DNA from: Lophius americanus
Taxonomy: Eukaryota > Chordata > Actinopteri > Lophiiformes > Lophiidae
Reading direction: 5' to 3'
DNA: 64,000 nt
NCBI GenBank assembly: GCA_037951165.1
Contig: JBBDHG010000485.1
Location: 1-64,000, forward strand
This document shows, in pieces, positions 13,401 through 23,761 of this stretch. The first letter of the stretch is position 1, and the number at the start of each line of letters is the position of its first letter. A program made the position numbers and the translations under genes. The notes below the pieces were generated by a model. It worked only from the letters and a program-made list of their open reading frames with translations. It made no database searches and had not been told where the DNA came from.

Positions 13401-13650
13401 AATGAGGTTTTTACTAACTTTCATTTTTTTAGCTTTTATCACATACTCTTTATTTTTGGCCTTGTCTCGCTGAGGTAAGTCTGTTTTTGCAAACATGTGT
13501 CAATTTGCTCCAAAAGCACTTAGAATCAGGTTTCAAGCTAGATATAATCAAATTTGCTTTAAATTGAAGGAAAATAAGGTTTTTACTAACTTTCATTTTT
13601 TTAGCTTATATCACATACTCTTTATTTTTGGCCTTGTCTCGCTGAGGTAA
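10500..13650 (+). repeat. Segment with a 12-unit (2063-bp) duplication
   Basis: About 10500-11590 is repeated at about 12563-13650 with a constant offset of 2063 bp (12 units less 1 bp). Shared rare variants include GATACAATGATATTTG (10793 and 12856) and AATCAGATCTGC (about 10970 and 13033). The intervening units (about 11600-12560) are not repeated and include the chimeric L4/L2 unit, GGCCTTGGCTCTC, AAAGCACCTAGAAGC and an L2/L1 chimera (ATATGAAGGAAAATGAGG, about 12359). The size is close to, but the content differs from, the 2065-bp repeat after 18 kb. Confidence 0.85.
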
Positions 13651-15227
13651 GTCTGTTTTTGCAAACATGTGTCAATTTGCTCCAAAAGCACTTAGAAGCA
13701 GGTTTCAAGCTAGATACAATAATATTTGCTTTAAATTGAATGCAGACAGGGTATATACTAACTTTCATTTTTTTTAGCTTATATCACATACTCTTTATTT
13801 TTGGCCTTGTCTCGCTGAGGTAAGTCTGTTTTTGCAAACATGTGTCAATTTGCTCCAAAAGCACTTAGAAGCAGGTTTCAAGCTAGATATAATCAGATTT
13901 GCTTTAATATGAAGGAATACAAGGTTATTACTAACTTTCATTTTTTTAGCTGAAATCATAAACTTTATAATTTTGGACTTGTCTCTCTGAGGTAAGTCTG
14001 TTTTTGAAAACATGTGTCAATTTGCTCCAAAAGCACTTAGAAGCAAGTTTCAAGCTAAATATAATAAGATTTTCTTTAAATTGAATGCAAACAGGGTTTA
14101 TACTAACTTTCATTTTTTTAGTTGAAATCATAAACTTTGTAATTTTGGCCTCGTCTCTGTGAGGTAAGTCTGTTTTTGCAAACATGTGTCAATTTGCTCC
14201 AAAAGCACTTAGAAGCAAGTTTCAAGCTAGATATAATAAGATTTGCTTTAAATTGAATGCAAACAGGGTTTATACTAACTTTCATTTTTTTAGCTGAAAT
14301 CATAAACTTTGTAATTTTGGCCACGTCTCTGTGAGGTAAGTCTGTTTTTGCAAACATGTGTCAATTTGCTCCAAAAGCACTTAGAAGCAGGTTTCAAGCT
14401 ATATATAATCAGATTTGCTTTAAATTGAAGGAAAATGAGGTTTTTACTAACTTTCATTTTTTTAACTTATATCACATACTCTTTATTTTTGGCCTTGTCT
14501 CGCTGAGGTAAGTCTGTTTTTGCAAACATGTGTCAATTTGCTCCAAAAGCACTTAGAAGCATGTTTCAAGCTAGATATAATCAGATTTGCTTTAATATGA
14601 AGGAATACAAGGTTATTACTAACTTTCATTTTTTTAGCTGAAATCATAAACTTTATAATTTTGGACTTGTCTCTCTGAGGTAAGTCTGTTTTTGAAAACA
14701 TGTGTCAATTTGCTCCAAAAGCACTTAGAAGCAAGTTTCAAGCTAAATATAATAAGATTTTCTTTAAATTGAATGCAAACAGGGTTTATACTAACTTTCA
14801 TTTTTTTAGTTGAAATCATAAACTTTGTAATTTTGGCCTCGTCTCTGTGAGGTAAGTCTGTTTTTGCAAACATGTGTCAATTTGCTCCAAAAGCACTTAG
14901 AAGCAGGTTTCAAGCTAGATATAATCAGATTTGCTTTAAATTGAAGGAAAATAAGGTTTTTACTAACTTTCATTTTATTAGCTTATATCACATACTCTTT
15001 ATTTTTGGCCTTGTCTCTCTGAGGTAAGTCTGTTTTTGCAAACATGTGTCAATTTGCTCCAAAAGCACTTAGAAGCAGGTTTCAAGCTAGATATAATCAG
15101 ATTTGCTTTAATATGAAGGAATACAAGGTTATTACTAACTTTCATTTTTTTAACTTATATCACATACTCTTTATTTTTGGCCTTGTCTCGCTGAGGTAAG
15201 TCTGTTTTTGCAAACATGTGTCAATTT
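13651..15227 (+). repeat. Second copy of the 4.56-5.65 kb segment
   Basis: Nine units. About 13850-14940 repeats about 4560-5650 at +9289 bp, including AGAAGCATGTTTC and CAAGCTATATATAATC. The last units (about 14940-15227) differ: one has CATTTTATTAGC, and another joins L2 to the RB right half through TTTTTTTAACTTATATC, an unusual pairing. Confidence 0.85.
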
Positions 15228-15361
15228 GCTCCAAAAGCACTTATATAGGGCAGCAGTTAGTATATATACTAACTTTGATTTTTTTAGTTGAAATCATAAA
15301 CTTTGTAATTTTGGCCTCGTCTCTGTGAGGTAAGTCTGTTTTTGCAAACATGTGTCAATTT
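15228..15361 (+). repeat. Truncated 134-bp unit with filler and palindrome
   Basis: Anchor-to-anchor distance is 134 bp instead of 172. After AAAAGCACTTA the usual left part is replaced by TATAGGGCAGCAGTTAG, which has no counterpart elsewhere in the array except at 16932-16947. It then runs into TATATATACTAAC and a normal L4-type right half. The last bases of the filler form a perfect 18-bp palindrome with the satellite (15256-15273), as expected if a repair end folded back and copied itself. Confidence 0.9.
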
Positions 15362-16392
15362 GCTCCAAAAGCACTTAGAAGCAAGTTTCAAGCTAGATAT
15401 AATAAGATTTTCTTTAAATTGAATGCAAACAGGGTTTATACTAACTTTCATTTTTTTAGCTGAAATCATAAACTTTGTCATTTTGGCCTTGGCTCTCTGA
15501 GGTAAGTCTGTTTTTGCAAACATGTGTCAATTTGCTCCAAAAGCACCTAGAAGCAGGTTTCAAGCTAGATATAATCAAATTTGCTTTAAATTGAAGGAAA
15601 ATAAGGTTTTTACTAACTTTCATTTTTTTAGCTTATATCACATACTCTTTATTTTTGGCCTTGTCTCGCTGAGGTAAGTCTGTTTTTGCAAACATGTGTC
15701 AATTTGCTCCAAAAGCACTTAGAAGCAGGTTTCAAGCTAGATACAATAATATTTACTTTAAATTGAATGCAGACAGGGTATATACTAACTTTCATTTTTT
15801 TTAGCTTATATCACATACTCTTTATTTTTGGCCTTGTCTCGCTGAGGTAAGTCTGTTTTTGCAAACATGTGTCAATTTGCTCCAAAAGCACTTAGAAGCA
15901 GGTTTCAAGCTAGATACAACGATATTTGCTTTAAATTGAATGCAGACAGGGTATATACTAACTTTGATTTTTTTAGTTGAAATCATAAACTTTGTAATTT
16001 TGGCCTCGTCTCTGAGGTAAGTCTGTTTTTGCAAACATGTATCAATTTGCTCCAAAAGCACTTAGAAGCAGGTTTCAAGCTAGATATAATCAGATTTGCT
16101 TTAAATTGAAGGAAAATAAGGTTTTTACTAACTTTCATTTTTTTAACTTATATCACACACTCTTTATTTTTGGCCTTGTCTCGCTGAGGTAAGTCTGTTT
16201 TTGAAAACATGTGTCAATTTGCTCCAAAAGCACTTAGAAGCAAGTTTCAAGCTAAATATAATAAGATTTTCTTTAAATTGAATGCAAACAGGGTTTATAC
16301 TAACTTTCATTTTTTTAGTTGAAATCATAAACTTTGTAATTTTGGCCTCGTCTCTGTGAGGTAAGTCTGTTTTTGCAAACATGTGTCAATTT
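15362..16392 (+). repeat. Six satellite units between two rearranged spots
   Basis: Units of L3, L1 and L4 type with full-length spacing. The unit ending near 16016 has lost 4 bp (CTCGTCTCTGAGG instead of CTCGTCTCTGTGAGG). CGTCATTTTGG-type right halves (GTCATTTTGGCC with TTGGCTCTC) near 15478 are shared with about 10186, 12246, 17508 and 28350. Confidence 0.85.
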
Positions 16393-16519
16393 GCTCCAAA
16401 AGCACTTAGAAGCAGGTTTCAAGCTAGATATAATCAGATTTGCTTTAAATTGAAGGAAAATAAGGTTTTTACTAACTTTCATTTTTTTAGCTTATATCAC
16501 ATACTCTTTATTTTTGGCC

Positions 16520-16559
16520 TTGTCTCTCTGAGGTAAGTCTGTTTACCTCAGAGAGACAA
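16520..16559. repeat. Fold-back inverted repeat, 17-bp arms
   Basis: The left arm 16520-16536 (containing GTCTCTCTGAGGTAA) and the right arm 16543-16559 (containing TTACCTCAGAGAGAC) are perfectly complementary with a 6-base loop. The left arm is normal satellite; the right arm is its inverted copy. The array otherwise contains this sequence inverted only in the two micro-inversions. Confidence 0.95.
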
Positions 16560-16594
16560 AAAAATCAAGTATATATACTAACTTTGATTTTTTT
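16558..16594. repeat. Second fold-back, 11-bp arms around a palindrome
   Basis: Arms AAAAAAATCAA (16558-16568) and TTGATTTTTTT (16584-16594) are perfect complements. Between them lies the 12-bp palindrome AGTATATATACT (16568-16579). The right side is normal L4-type satellite; the left side is an inverted copy lacking AGTTAG. Confidence 0.92.
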
Positions 16595-16914
16595 AGTTGA
16601 AATCATAAACTTTGTAATTTTGGCCTCGTCTCTGTGAGGTAAGTCTGTTTTTTTTTATGAAGGAATACAAGGTTATTACTAACTTTTTATTTTTTTAGCT
16701 GAAATCATAAACTTTATAATTTTGGCCTTGTCTCTCTGAGGTAAGTCTGTTTTATAAAAACATGTGTCAATTGTGTCAATATAATCAAATTTGCTTTAAA
16801 TTGAAGGAAAATAAGGTTTTTACAAACTTCCATTTTTTTAGCTTATATCACATACTCTTTATTTTTGGCCTTGTCTCGCTGAGGTAAGTCTGTTTTTGCA
16901 AACATTGTCAATTT

Positions 16915-17048
16915 GCTCCAAAAGCACTTATATAGGGCAGCAGTTAGTATATATACTAACTTTGATTTTTTTAGTTGAAATCATAAACTTTGTAATTTTG
17001 GCCTCGTCTCTGTGAGGTAAGTCTGTTTTTGCAAACATGTGTCAATTT
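16915..17048 (+). repeat. Second 134-bp truncated unit with the same filler
   Basis: Same length, same TATAGGGCAGCAGTTAG filler and same 18-bp palindrome (16943-16960) as at 15228. The unit before it differs (L1-RB here, L2-RB there), as does the unit after it (L2 here, L3 there). The junction was therefore copied by recombination inside the array, not formed twice. It also has CAAACATTGTC, one base short, just upstream. Confidence 0.92.
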
Positions 17049-18081
17049 GCTCCAAAAGCACTTAGAAGCAGGTTTCAAGCTAGATATAATCAGATTTGCT
17101 TTAATATGAAGGAATACAAGGTTATTACTAACTTTCATTTTTTTAACTTATATCACATACTCTTTATTTTTGGACTTGTCTCGCTGAGGTAAGTCTGTTT
17201 TTGCAAACATGTGTCAATTTGCTCCAAAAGCACTTAGAAGCAGGTTTCAAGCTAGATATAATCAGATTTGCTTTAATATGAAGGAATACAAGGTTATTAC
17301 TAACTTTCATTTTTTTAGCTGAAATCATAAACTTTATAATTTTGGACTTGTCTCTCTGAGGTAAGTCTGTTTTTGAAAACATGTGTCAATTTGCTCCAAA
17401 AGCACTTAGAAGCAAGTTTCAAGCTAGATATAATAAGATTTTCTTTAAATTGAATGCAAACAGGGTTTATACTAACTTTCATTTTTTTAGCTGAAATCAT
17501 AAACTTTGTCATTTTGGCCTTGGCTCTCTGAGGTAAGTCTGTTTTTGCAAACATGTGTCAATTTGCTCCAAAAGCACTTAGAAGCAGGTTTCAAGCTAGA
17601 TATAATCAGATTTGCTTTAATATGAAGGAAAATGAGGTTTTTACTAACTTTCATTTTTTTAGCTTTTATCACATACTCTTTATTTTTGGCCTTGTCTCGC
17701 TGAGGTAAGTCTGTTTTTGCAAACATGTGTCAATTTGCTCCAAAAGCACTTAGAATCAGGTTTCAAGCTAGATATAATCAAATTTGCTTTAAATTGAAGG
17801 AAAATAAGGTTTTTACTAACTTTCATTTTTTTAGCTTATATCACATACTCTTTATTTTTGGCCTTGTCTCGCTGAGGTAAGTCTGTTTTTGCAAACATGT
17901 GTCAATTTGCTCCAAAAGCACTTAGAAGCAGGTTTCAAGCTAGATACAATAATATTTGCTTTAAATTGAATGCAGACAGGGTATATACTAACTTTCATTT
18001 TTTTTAGCTTATATCACATACTCTTTATTTTTGGCCTTGTCTCGCTGAGGTAAGTCTGTTTTTGCAAACATGTGTCAATTT
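17049..18081 (+). repeat. Start of a super-block repeated at 27.89 kb
   Basis: Six units, L2, L2, L3, L2/L1 chimera (ATATGAAGGAAAATGAGG, about 17619), L1-RB, L4-RB. Together with the next units up to about 18.5 kb they recur at +10842 bp (63 units) from about 27891, with the chimera at about 28461 and GTCATTTTGGCC at about 28350. Only a few substitutions separate the copies. Confidence 0.88.
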
Positions 18082-20146
18082 GCTCCAAAAGCACTTAGAA
18101 GCAGGTTTCAAGCTAGATACAACGATATTTGCTTTAAATTGAATGCAGACAGGGTATATACTAACTTTGATTTTTTTAGTTGAAATCATAAACTTTGTAA
18201 TTTTGGCCTCGTCTCTGTGAGGTAAGTCTGTTTTTGCAAACATGTGTCAATTTGCTCCAAAAGCACTTAGAAGCAGGTTTCAAGCTAGATATAATCAGAT
18301 TTGCTTTAAATTGAAGGAAAATAAGGTTTTTACTAACTTTCATTTTTTTAACTTATATCACATACTCTTTATTATTGGCCTTGTCTCGCTGAGGTAAGTC
18401 TGTTTTTGCAAACATGTGTCAATTTGCTCCAAAAGCACTTAGAAGCAGGTTTCAAGCTAGATAAATATCAGATTTGTTTTAATATGAAGGAATACAAGGT
18501 TATTACTAACTTTCATTTTTTTAGCTGAAATCATAAACTTTGTAATTTTGGCCTCGTCTCTCTGAGGTAAGTCGGTTTTTTCCAAACATTTGTCAATTTG
18601 CTCCAAAAGCACTTAGAAGCAGGTTTCAAGCTAGATATAATCAGATTTGCTTTAATATGAAGGAATACAAGGTTATTACTAACTTTCATTTTTTTAGCTG
18701 AAATCATAAACTTTTAATTTTGGCCTTGTCTCTCTGAGGTAAGTCTGTTTTTGCAAACATGTGTCAATTTGCTCCAAAAGCACTTAGAAGCAGGTTTCAA
18801 GCTAGATATAATCAGATTTGCTTTAATATGAAGGAATACAAGGTTATTACTAACTTTCATTTTTTTAGCTGAAATCATAAACTTTGTAATTTTGGCCTTG
18901 TCTCTCTGAGGTAAGTCTGTTTTTGCAAACATGTGTCAATTTGCTCCAAAAGCACTTAGAAGCAGGTTTCAAGCTAGATATAATTAGATTTGCTTTAAAT
19001 TGAAGGAAAATAAGGTTATTACTAACTTTCATTTTTTTAGCTTATATCACATACTCTTTATTTTTGGCCTTGTCTCGCTGAGGTAAGTCTGTTTTTGCAA
19101 ACATGTGTCAATTTGCTCCAAAAGCACTTAGAAGCAGGTTTCAAGCTAGATAAATATCAGATTTGTTTTAATATGAAGGAATACAAGGTTATTACTAACT
19201 TTCATTTTTTTAGCTGAAATCATAAACTTTGTAATTTTGGCCTTGTCTCGCTGAGGTTAGTCTGTTTTTGCAAACATGTGTCAATTTGCTCCAAAAGCAC
19301 TTAGAAGCAGGTTTCAAGCTAGATACAATAATATTTGCTTTAAATTGAATGCAGACAGGGTATATACTAACGTTCATTTTTTTAGTTGAAATCATAAACT
19401 TTGTAATTTTGGCCTTGTCTCTCTGAGGTAAGTCTGTTTTTGCAAACATGTGTCAATTTGCTCCAAAAGCACTTATAAGCAGGTTTCAAGCTAGATATAA
19501 TCAGATTTGCTTTAATATGAAAGAATACAAGGTTATTACTAACTTTCATTTTTTTAGCTAAAATCACATGCTATTTATTTTTGGCCTTGTCTCGCTGAGG
19601 TAAGCCTATTTTTGCAAATATCGATAATTTTGCTCCAAAAGCACTTAGAAGCAGGTTTCAAGCTAGATAAAATCAGATTTGCTTTAATATGAAGGAATAC
19701 AAGGTTATTACTAACTTTCATTTTTTTAGCTGAAATCATAAACTTTGTAATTTTGGCCTTGTCTCTCTGAGGTAAGTCTGTTTATGCAAACATGTGTCAA
19801 TTTTCTCCAAAAGCACTTAGAAGCAGGTTTCAAGCTAGATATAATCAGATTTGCTTTAATATGAAGGAATACAAGGTTATTACTAACTTTCATTTTTTTA
19901 ACTGAAATCATAAACTTTTAATTTTGGCCTTGTCTCTCTGAGGTAAGTCTGTTTTTGCAAACATGTGTCAATTTGCTCCAAAAGCACTTAGAAGCAGGTT
20001 TCAAGCTAGATATAATCAGATTTGCTTTAATATGAAGGAATACAAGGTTATTACTAACTTTAATTTTTTTAGCTGAAATCATAAACTTTGTAATTTTGGC
20101 CTTGTCTCTCTGAGGTAAGTCTGTTTTTGCAAACATGTGTCAATTT
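18082..20146 (+). repeat. 12-unit higher-order repeat, copy 1 (2065 bp)
   Basis: Twelve different units followed directly by the same twelve. Diagnostic variants recur at exactly +2065 bp: GTCGGTTTTTTCCAAAC (18571), CTAGATAAATATCAG (about 18461 and 19147), AGCACTTATAAGC (about 19468), the first RC unit of the window (AAGCCTATTTTTGCAAATATCGATA, about 19602), and CTGTTTATGCAAAC with TTTTCTCC (about 19779). Most units are L2-RA. Confidence 0.92.
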
Positions 20147-22211
20147 GTTCCAAAAGCACTTAGAAGCAGGTTTCAAGCTAGATACAACGATATTTGTTTT
20201 AAATTGAATGCAGACAGGGTATATACTAACTTTGATTTTTTTAGTTGAAATCATAAACTTTGTAATTTTGGCCTCGTCTCTGTGAGGTAAGTCTGTTTTT
20301 GCAAACATGTGTCAATTTGCTCCAAAAGCACTTAGAAGCAGGTTTCAAGCTAGATATAATCAGATTTGCTTTAAATTGAAGGAAAATAAGGTTTTTACTA
20401 ACTTTCATTTTTTTAACTTATATCACATACTCTTTATTATTGGCCTTGTCTCGCTGAGGTAAGTCTGTTTTTGCAAACATGTGTCAATTTGCTCCAAAAG
20501 CACTTAGAAGCAGGTTTCAACCTAGATAAATATCAGATTTGTTTTAATATGAAGGAATACAAGGTTATTACTAACTTTCATTTTTTTAGCTGAAATCATA
20601 AACTTTGTAATTTTGGCCTCGTCTCTCTGAGGTAAGTCGGTTTTTTCCAAACATGTGTCAATTTGCTCCAAAAGCACTTAGAAGCAGGTTTCAAGCTAGA
20701 TATAATCAGATTTGCTTTAATATGAAGGAATACAAGGTTATTACTAACTTTCATTTTTTTAGCTGAAATCATAAACTTTTAATTTTGGCCTTGTCTCTCT
20801 GAGGTAAGTCTGTTTTTGCAAACATGTGTCAATTTGCTCCAAAAGCACTTAGAAGCAGGTTTCAAGCTAGATATAATCAGATTTGCTTTAATATGAAGGA
20901 ATACAAGGTTATTACTAACTTTCATTTTTTTAGCTGAAATCATAAACTTTGTAATTTTGGCCTTGTCTCTCTGAGGTAAGTCTGTTTTTGCAAACATGTG
21001 TCAATTTGCTCCAAAAGCACTTAGAAGCAGGTTTCAAGCTAGATATAATTAGATTTGCTTTAAATTGAAGGAAAATAAGGTTATTACTAACTTTCATTTT
21101 TTTAGCTTATATCACATACTCTTTATTTTTGGCCTTGTCTGGCTGAGGTAAGTCTGTTTTTGCAAACATGTGTCAATTTGCTCCAAAAGCACTTAGAAGC
21201 AGGTTTCAAGCTAGATAAATATCAGATTTGTTTTAATATGAAGGAATACAAGGTTATTACTAACTTTCATTTTTTTAGCTGAAATCATAAACTTTGTAAT
21301 TTTGGCCTTGTCTCGCTGAGGTAAGTCTGTTTTTGCAAACATGTGTCAATTTGCTCCAAAAGCACTTAGAAGCAGGTTTCAAGCTAGATACAATAATATT
21401 TGCTTTAAATTGAATGCAGACAGGGTATATACTAACGTTCATTTTTTTAGTTGAAATCATAAACTTTGTAATTTTGGCCTTGTCTCTCTGAGGTAAGTCT
21501 GTTTTTGCAAACATGTGTCAATTTGCTCCAAAAGCACTTATAAGCAGGTTTCAAGCTAGATATAATCAGATTTGCTTTAATATGAAAGAATACAAGGTTA
21601 TTACTAACTTTCATTTTTTTAGCTAAAATCACATGCTATTTATTTTTGGCCTTGTCTCGCTGAGGTAAGCCTATTTTTGCAAATATCGATAATTTTGCTC
21701 CAAAAGCACTTAGAAGCAGGTTTCAAGCTAGATATAATCAGATTTGCTTTAATATGAAGGAATACAAGGTTATTACTAACTTTCATTTTTTTAGCTGAAA
21801 TCATAAACTTTGTAATTTTGGCCTTGTCTCTCTGAGGTAAGTCTGTTTATGCAAACATGTGTCAATTTTCTCCAAAAGCACTTAGAAGCAGGTTTCAAGC
21901 TAGATATAATCAGATTTGCTTTAATATGAAGGAATACAAGGTTATTACTAACTTTCATTTTTTTAACTGAAATCATAAACTTTTATTTTTGGCCTTGTCT
22001 CTCTGAGGTAAGTCTGTTTTTGCAAACATGTGTCAATTTGCTCCAAAAGCACTTAGAAGCAGGTTTCAAGCTAGATATAATCAGATTTGCTTTAATATGA
22101 AGGAATACAAGGTTATTACTAACTTTAATTTTTTTAGCTGAAATCATAAACTTTGTAATTTTGGCCTTGTCTCTCTGAGGTAAGTCTGTTTTTGCAAACA
22201 TGTGTCAATTT
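20147..22211 (+). repeat. 12-unit higher-order repeat, copy 2 (2065 bp)
   Basis: Matches copy 1 unit by unit. It begins with GTTCCAAAAGC in place of GCTCC, and the unit after its end (22212) also has GTTCC, which places the crossover near that anchor. Differences from copy 1 are scattered single bases (for example TTTCAACCTAG near 20516 and GTCTGGCTGAGG near 21138). A related single copy with extra units lies at about 28.9-31.8 kb. Confidence 0.92.
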
Positions 22212-23761
22212 GTTCCAAAAGCACTTAGAAGCAGGTTTCAAGCTAGATATAATTAGATTTGCTTTAAATTGAAGGAAAATAAGGTTTTTACTAACTTTCA
22301 TTTTTTTAGCTTATATGACATACTCTTTATTTTTGGCCTTGTCTCGCTGAGGTAAGTCTGTTTTTGCAAACATGTGTCAATTTGCTCCAAAAGCAGATTA
22401 GAAGCAGGTTTCAAGCTAGATAAATATCAGATTTGTTTTAATATGAAGGAATACAAGGTTATTACTAACTTTCATTTTTTTAGCTGAAATCATAAACTTT
22501 GTAATTTTGGCCTTGTCTCTCTGAGGTAAGTCTGTTTTTGCAATTATGTGTCAATTTGCTCCAAAAGCACTTAGAAGCAAGTTTCAAGCTAGATACAATA
22601 ATATTTGCTTTAAACTGAATGCAGACAGGGTATATACTAACTTTCATTTTTTTAGCTGAAATCATAAACTTTGTAATTTTGGCCTTGTCTCGCTGAGGTA
22701 AGTCTGTTTTTGCAAACATGTGTCAATTTGCTCCAAAAGCACTTAGAAGCAGGTTTCAAGCTAGATACAATAATATTTGCTTTAAATTGAATGCAGACAG
22801 GGTATATACTAACGTTCATTTTTTTAGTTGAAATCACATGCTCTTTATTTTTGGCCTTGTCTAGCTGAGTTAAGCCTATTTTTTGCAAATATCGGTAATT
22901 TTGCTCCAAAAGCACTTAGAAGCAGGTTTCAAGCTAGATACAATCAGATTTGCTTTAAATTGAAGGAAAATAAGGTTTTTACTAACTTTCATTTTTTTAG
23001 CTTATATCACATACTCTTTATTTTTGGCCTTGTCTCGCTGAGGTAAGTCTGTTTTTGCAAACATGTGTCAATTTGCTCCAAAAGCACTTAGAAGCAGGTT
23101 TCAAGCTAGATATAATAAGATTTGCTTTAAATTGAATGCAAACAGGGTTTATACTAACTTTCATTTTTTTAGCTGAAATCATAAACTTTGTAATTTTGGC
23201 CTTGTCTCTCTGAGGTAAGTCTGTTTTTGCAAACATGTGTCAATTTGCTCCAAAAACACTTAGAAGCAGGTTTCAAGCTAGATATAATCAGATTTGCTTT
23301 AAATTGAAGGAAAATAAGGTTTTTACTAACTTTCATTTTTTTAGCTTATATCACATACTCTTTATTTTTGGCCTTGTCTCTCTGAGGTAAGTCTGTTTTT
23401 GCAAACATGTGTCAATTTGCTCCAAAAGCACTTAGAAGCAGGTTTCAAGCTAGATACAATAATATTTGCTTTAAATTGAATTCAGACAGGGTATAACTAA
23501 CTTTGATTTTTTTAGATGAAATCATAAACTTTCTAATTTTGGCCTTGTCTCTCTGAGTTAAGTCTGTTTTTGCAAACATGTGTCAATTTGCTCCAAAAGC
23601 ACTTAGAAGCAGGTTTCAAGCTAGATATAATAAGATTTGCTTTAAATTGAATGCAAACAGGGTTTATACTAACTTTCATTTTTTTAGCTGAAATCATAAA
23701 CTTTGTAATTTTGGCCTTGTCTCTCTGAGGTAAGTCTGTTTTTGCAAACATGTGTCAATTT
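22212..23761 (+). repeat. Linker units with TTGCAATTATG and RC markers
   Basis: Nine units joining the 12-unit and 5/7-unit repeats. Markers: AAAAGCAGATTAGAAGC (about 22392), L2 with TAGATAAATATCAG, an L4 unit with TTGCAATTATG (about 22541), an L4 with TACTAACGTTC and an RC right half (about 22836-22900), then the 7-unit elements a, b and c. The c unit here has GGGTATAACTAAC, two bases short (about 23490). The same series recurs at about 32.0-33.4 kb (+9809 bp). Confidence 0.88.

Larger units (their letters stand above)
16393..16914 (+). repeat. Scrambled patch made of broken satellite units
   Basis: There are 522 bp between successive intact anchors. All pieces are satellite, but no unit is complete. 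In order: an L1-RB unit up to GTCTGT (16542); an inverted CTCAGAGAGAC piece (16543-16557); an inverted poly-A/ATCAA piece (16558-16568); the tail of an L4-RA unit; a join inside a T run (about 16648-16656) straight to ATGAAGGAATAC of an L2 unit; GTTTTATAAAAAC (16749-16761); a 9-bp tandem duplication TGTGTCAAT (16763-16780) joined to ATAATCAAAT of an L1 unit; then RB. Several inversions and deletions packed together suggest one template-switching repair event. Confidence 0.9.

Noticed and set aside
15247..15260. Transposon or retroelement insertion at TATAGGGCAGCAG
   Set aside because: It is only about 13-17 bp, with a satellite deletion and no target-site duplication. Repair filler explains it better.
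16520..16594. Rho-independent terminators or transposon inverted ends
   Set aside because: The hairpins are inverted satellite pieces in a rearranged patch. There is no target-site duplication, transposase or adjoining gene.
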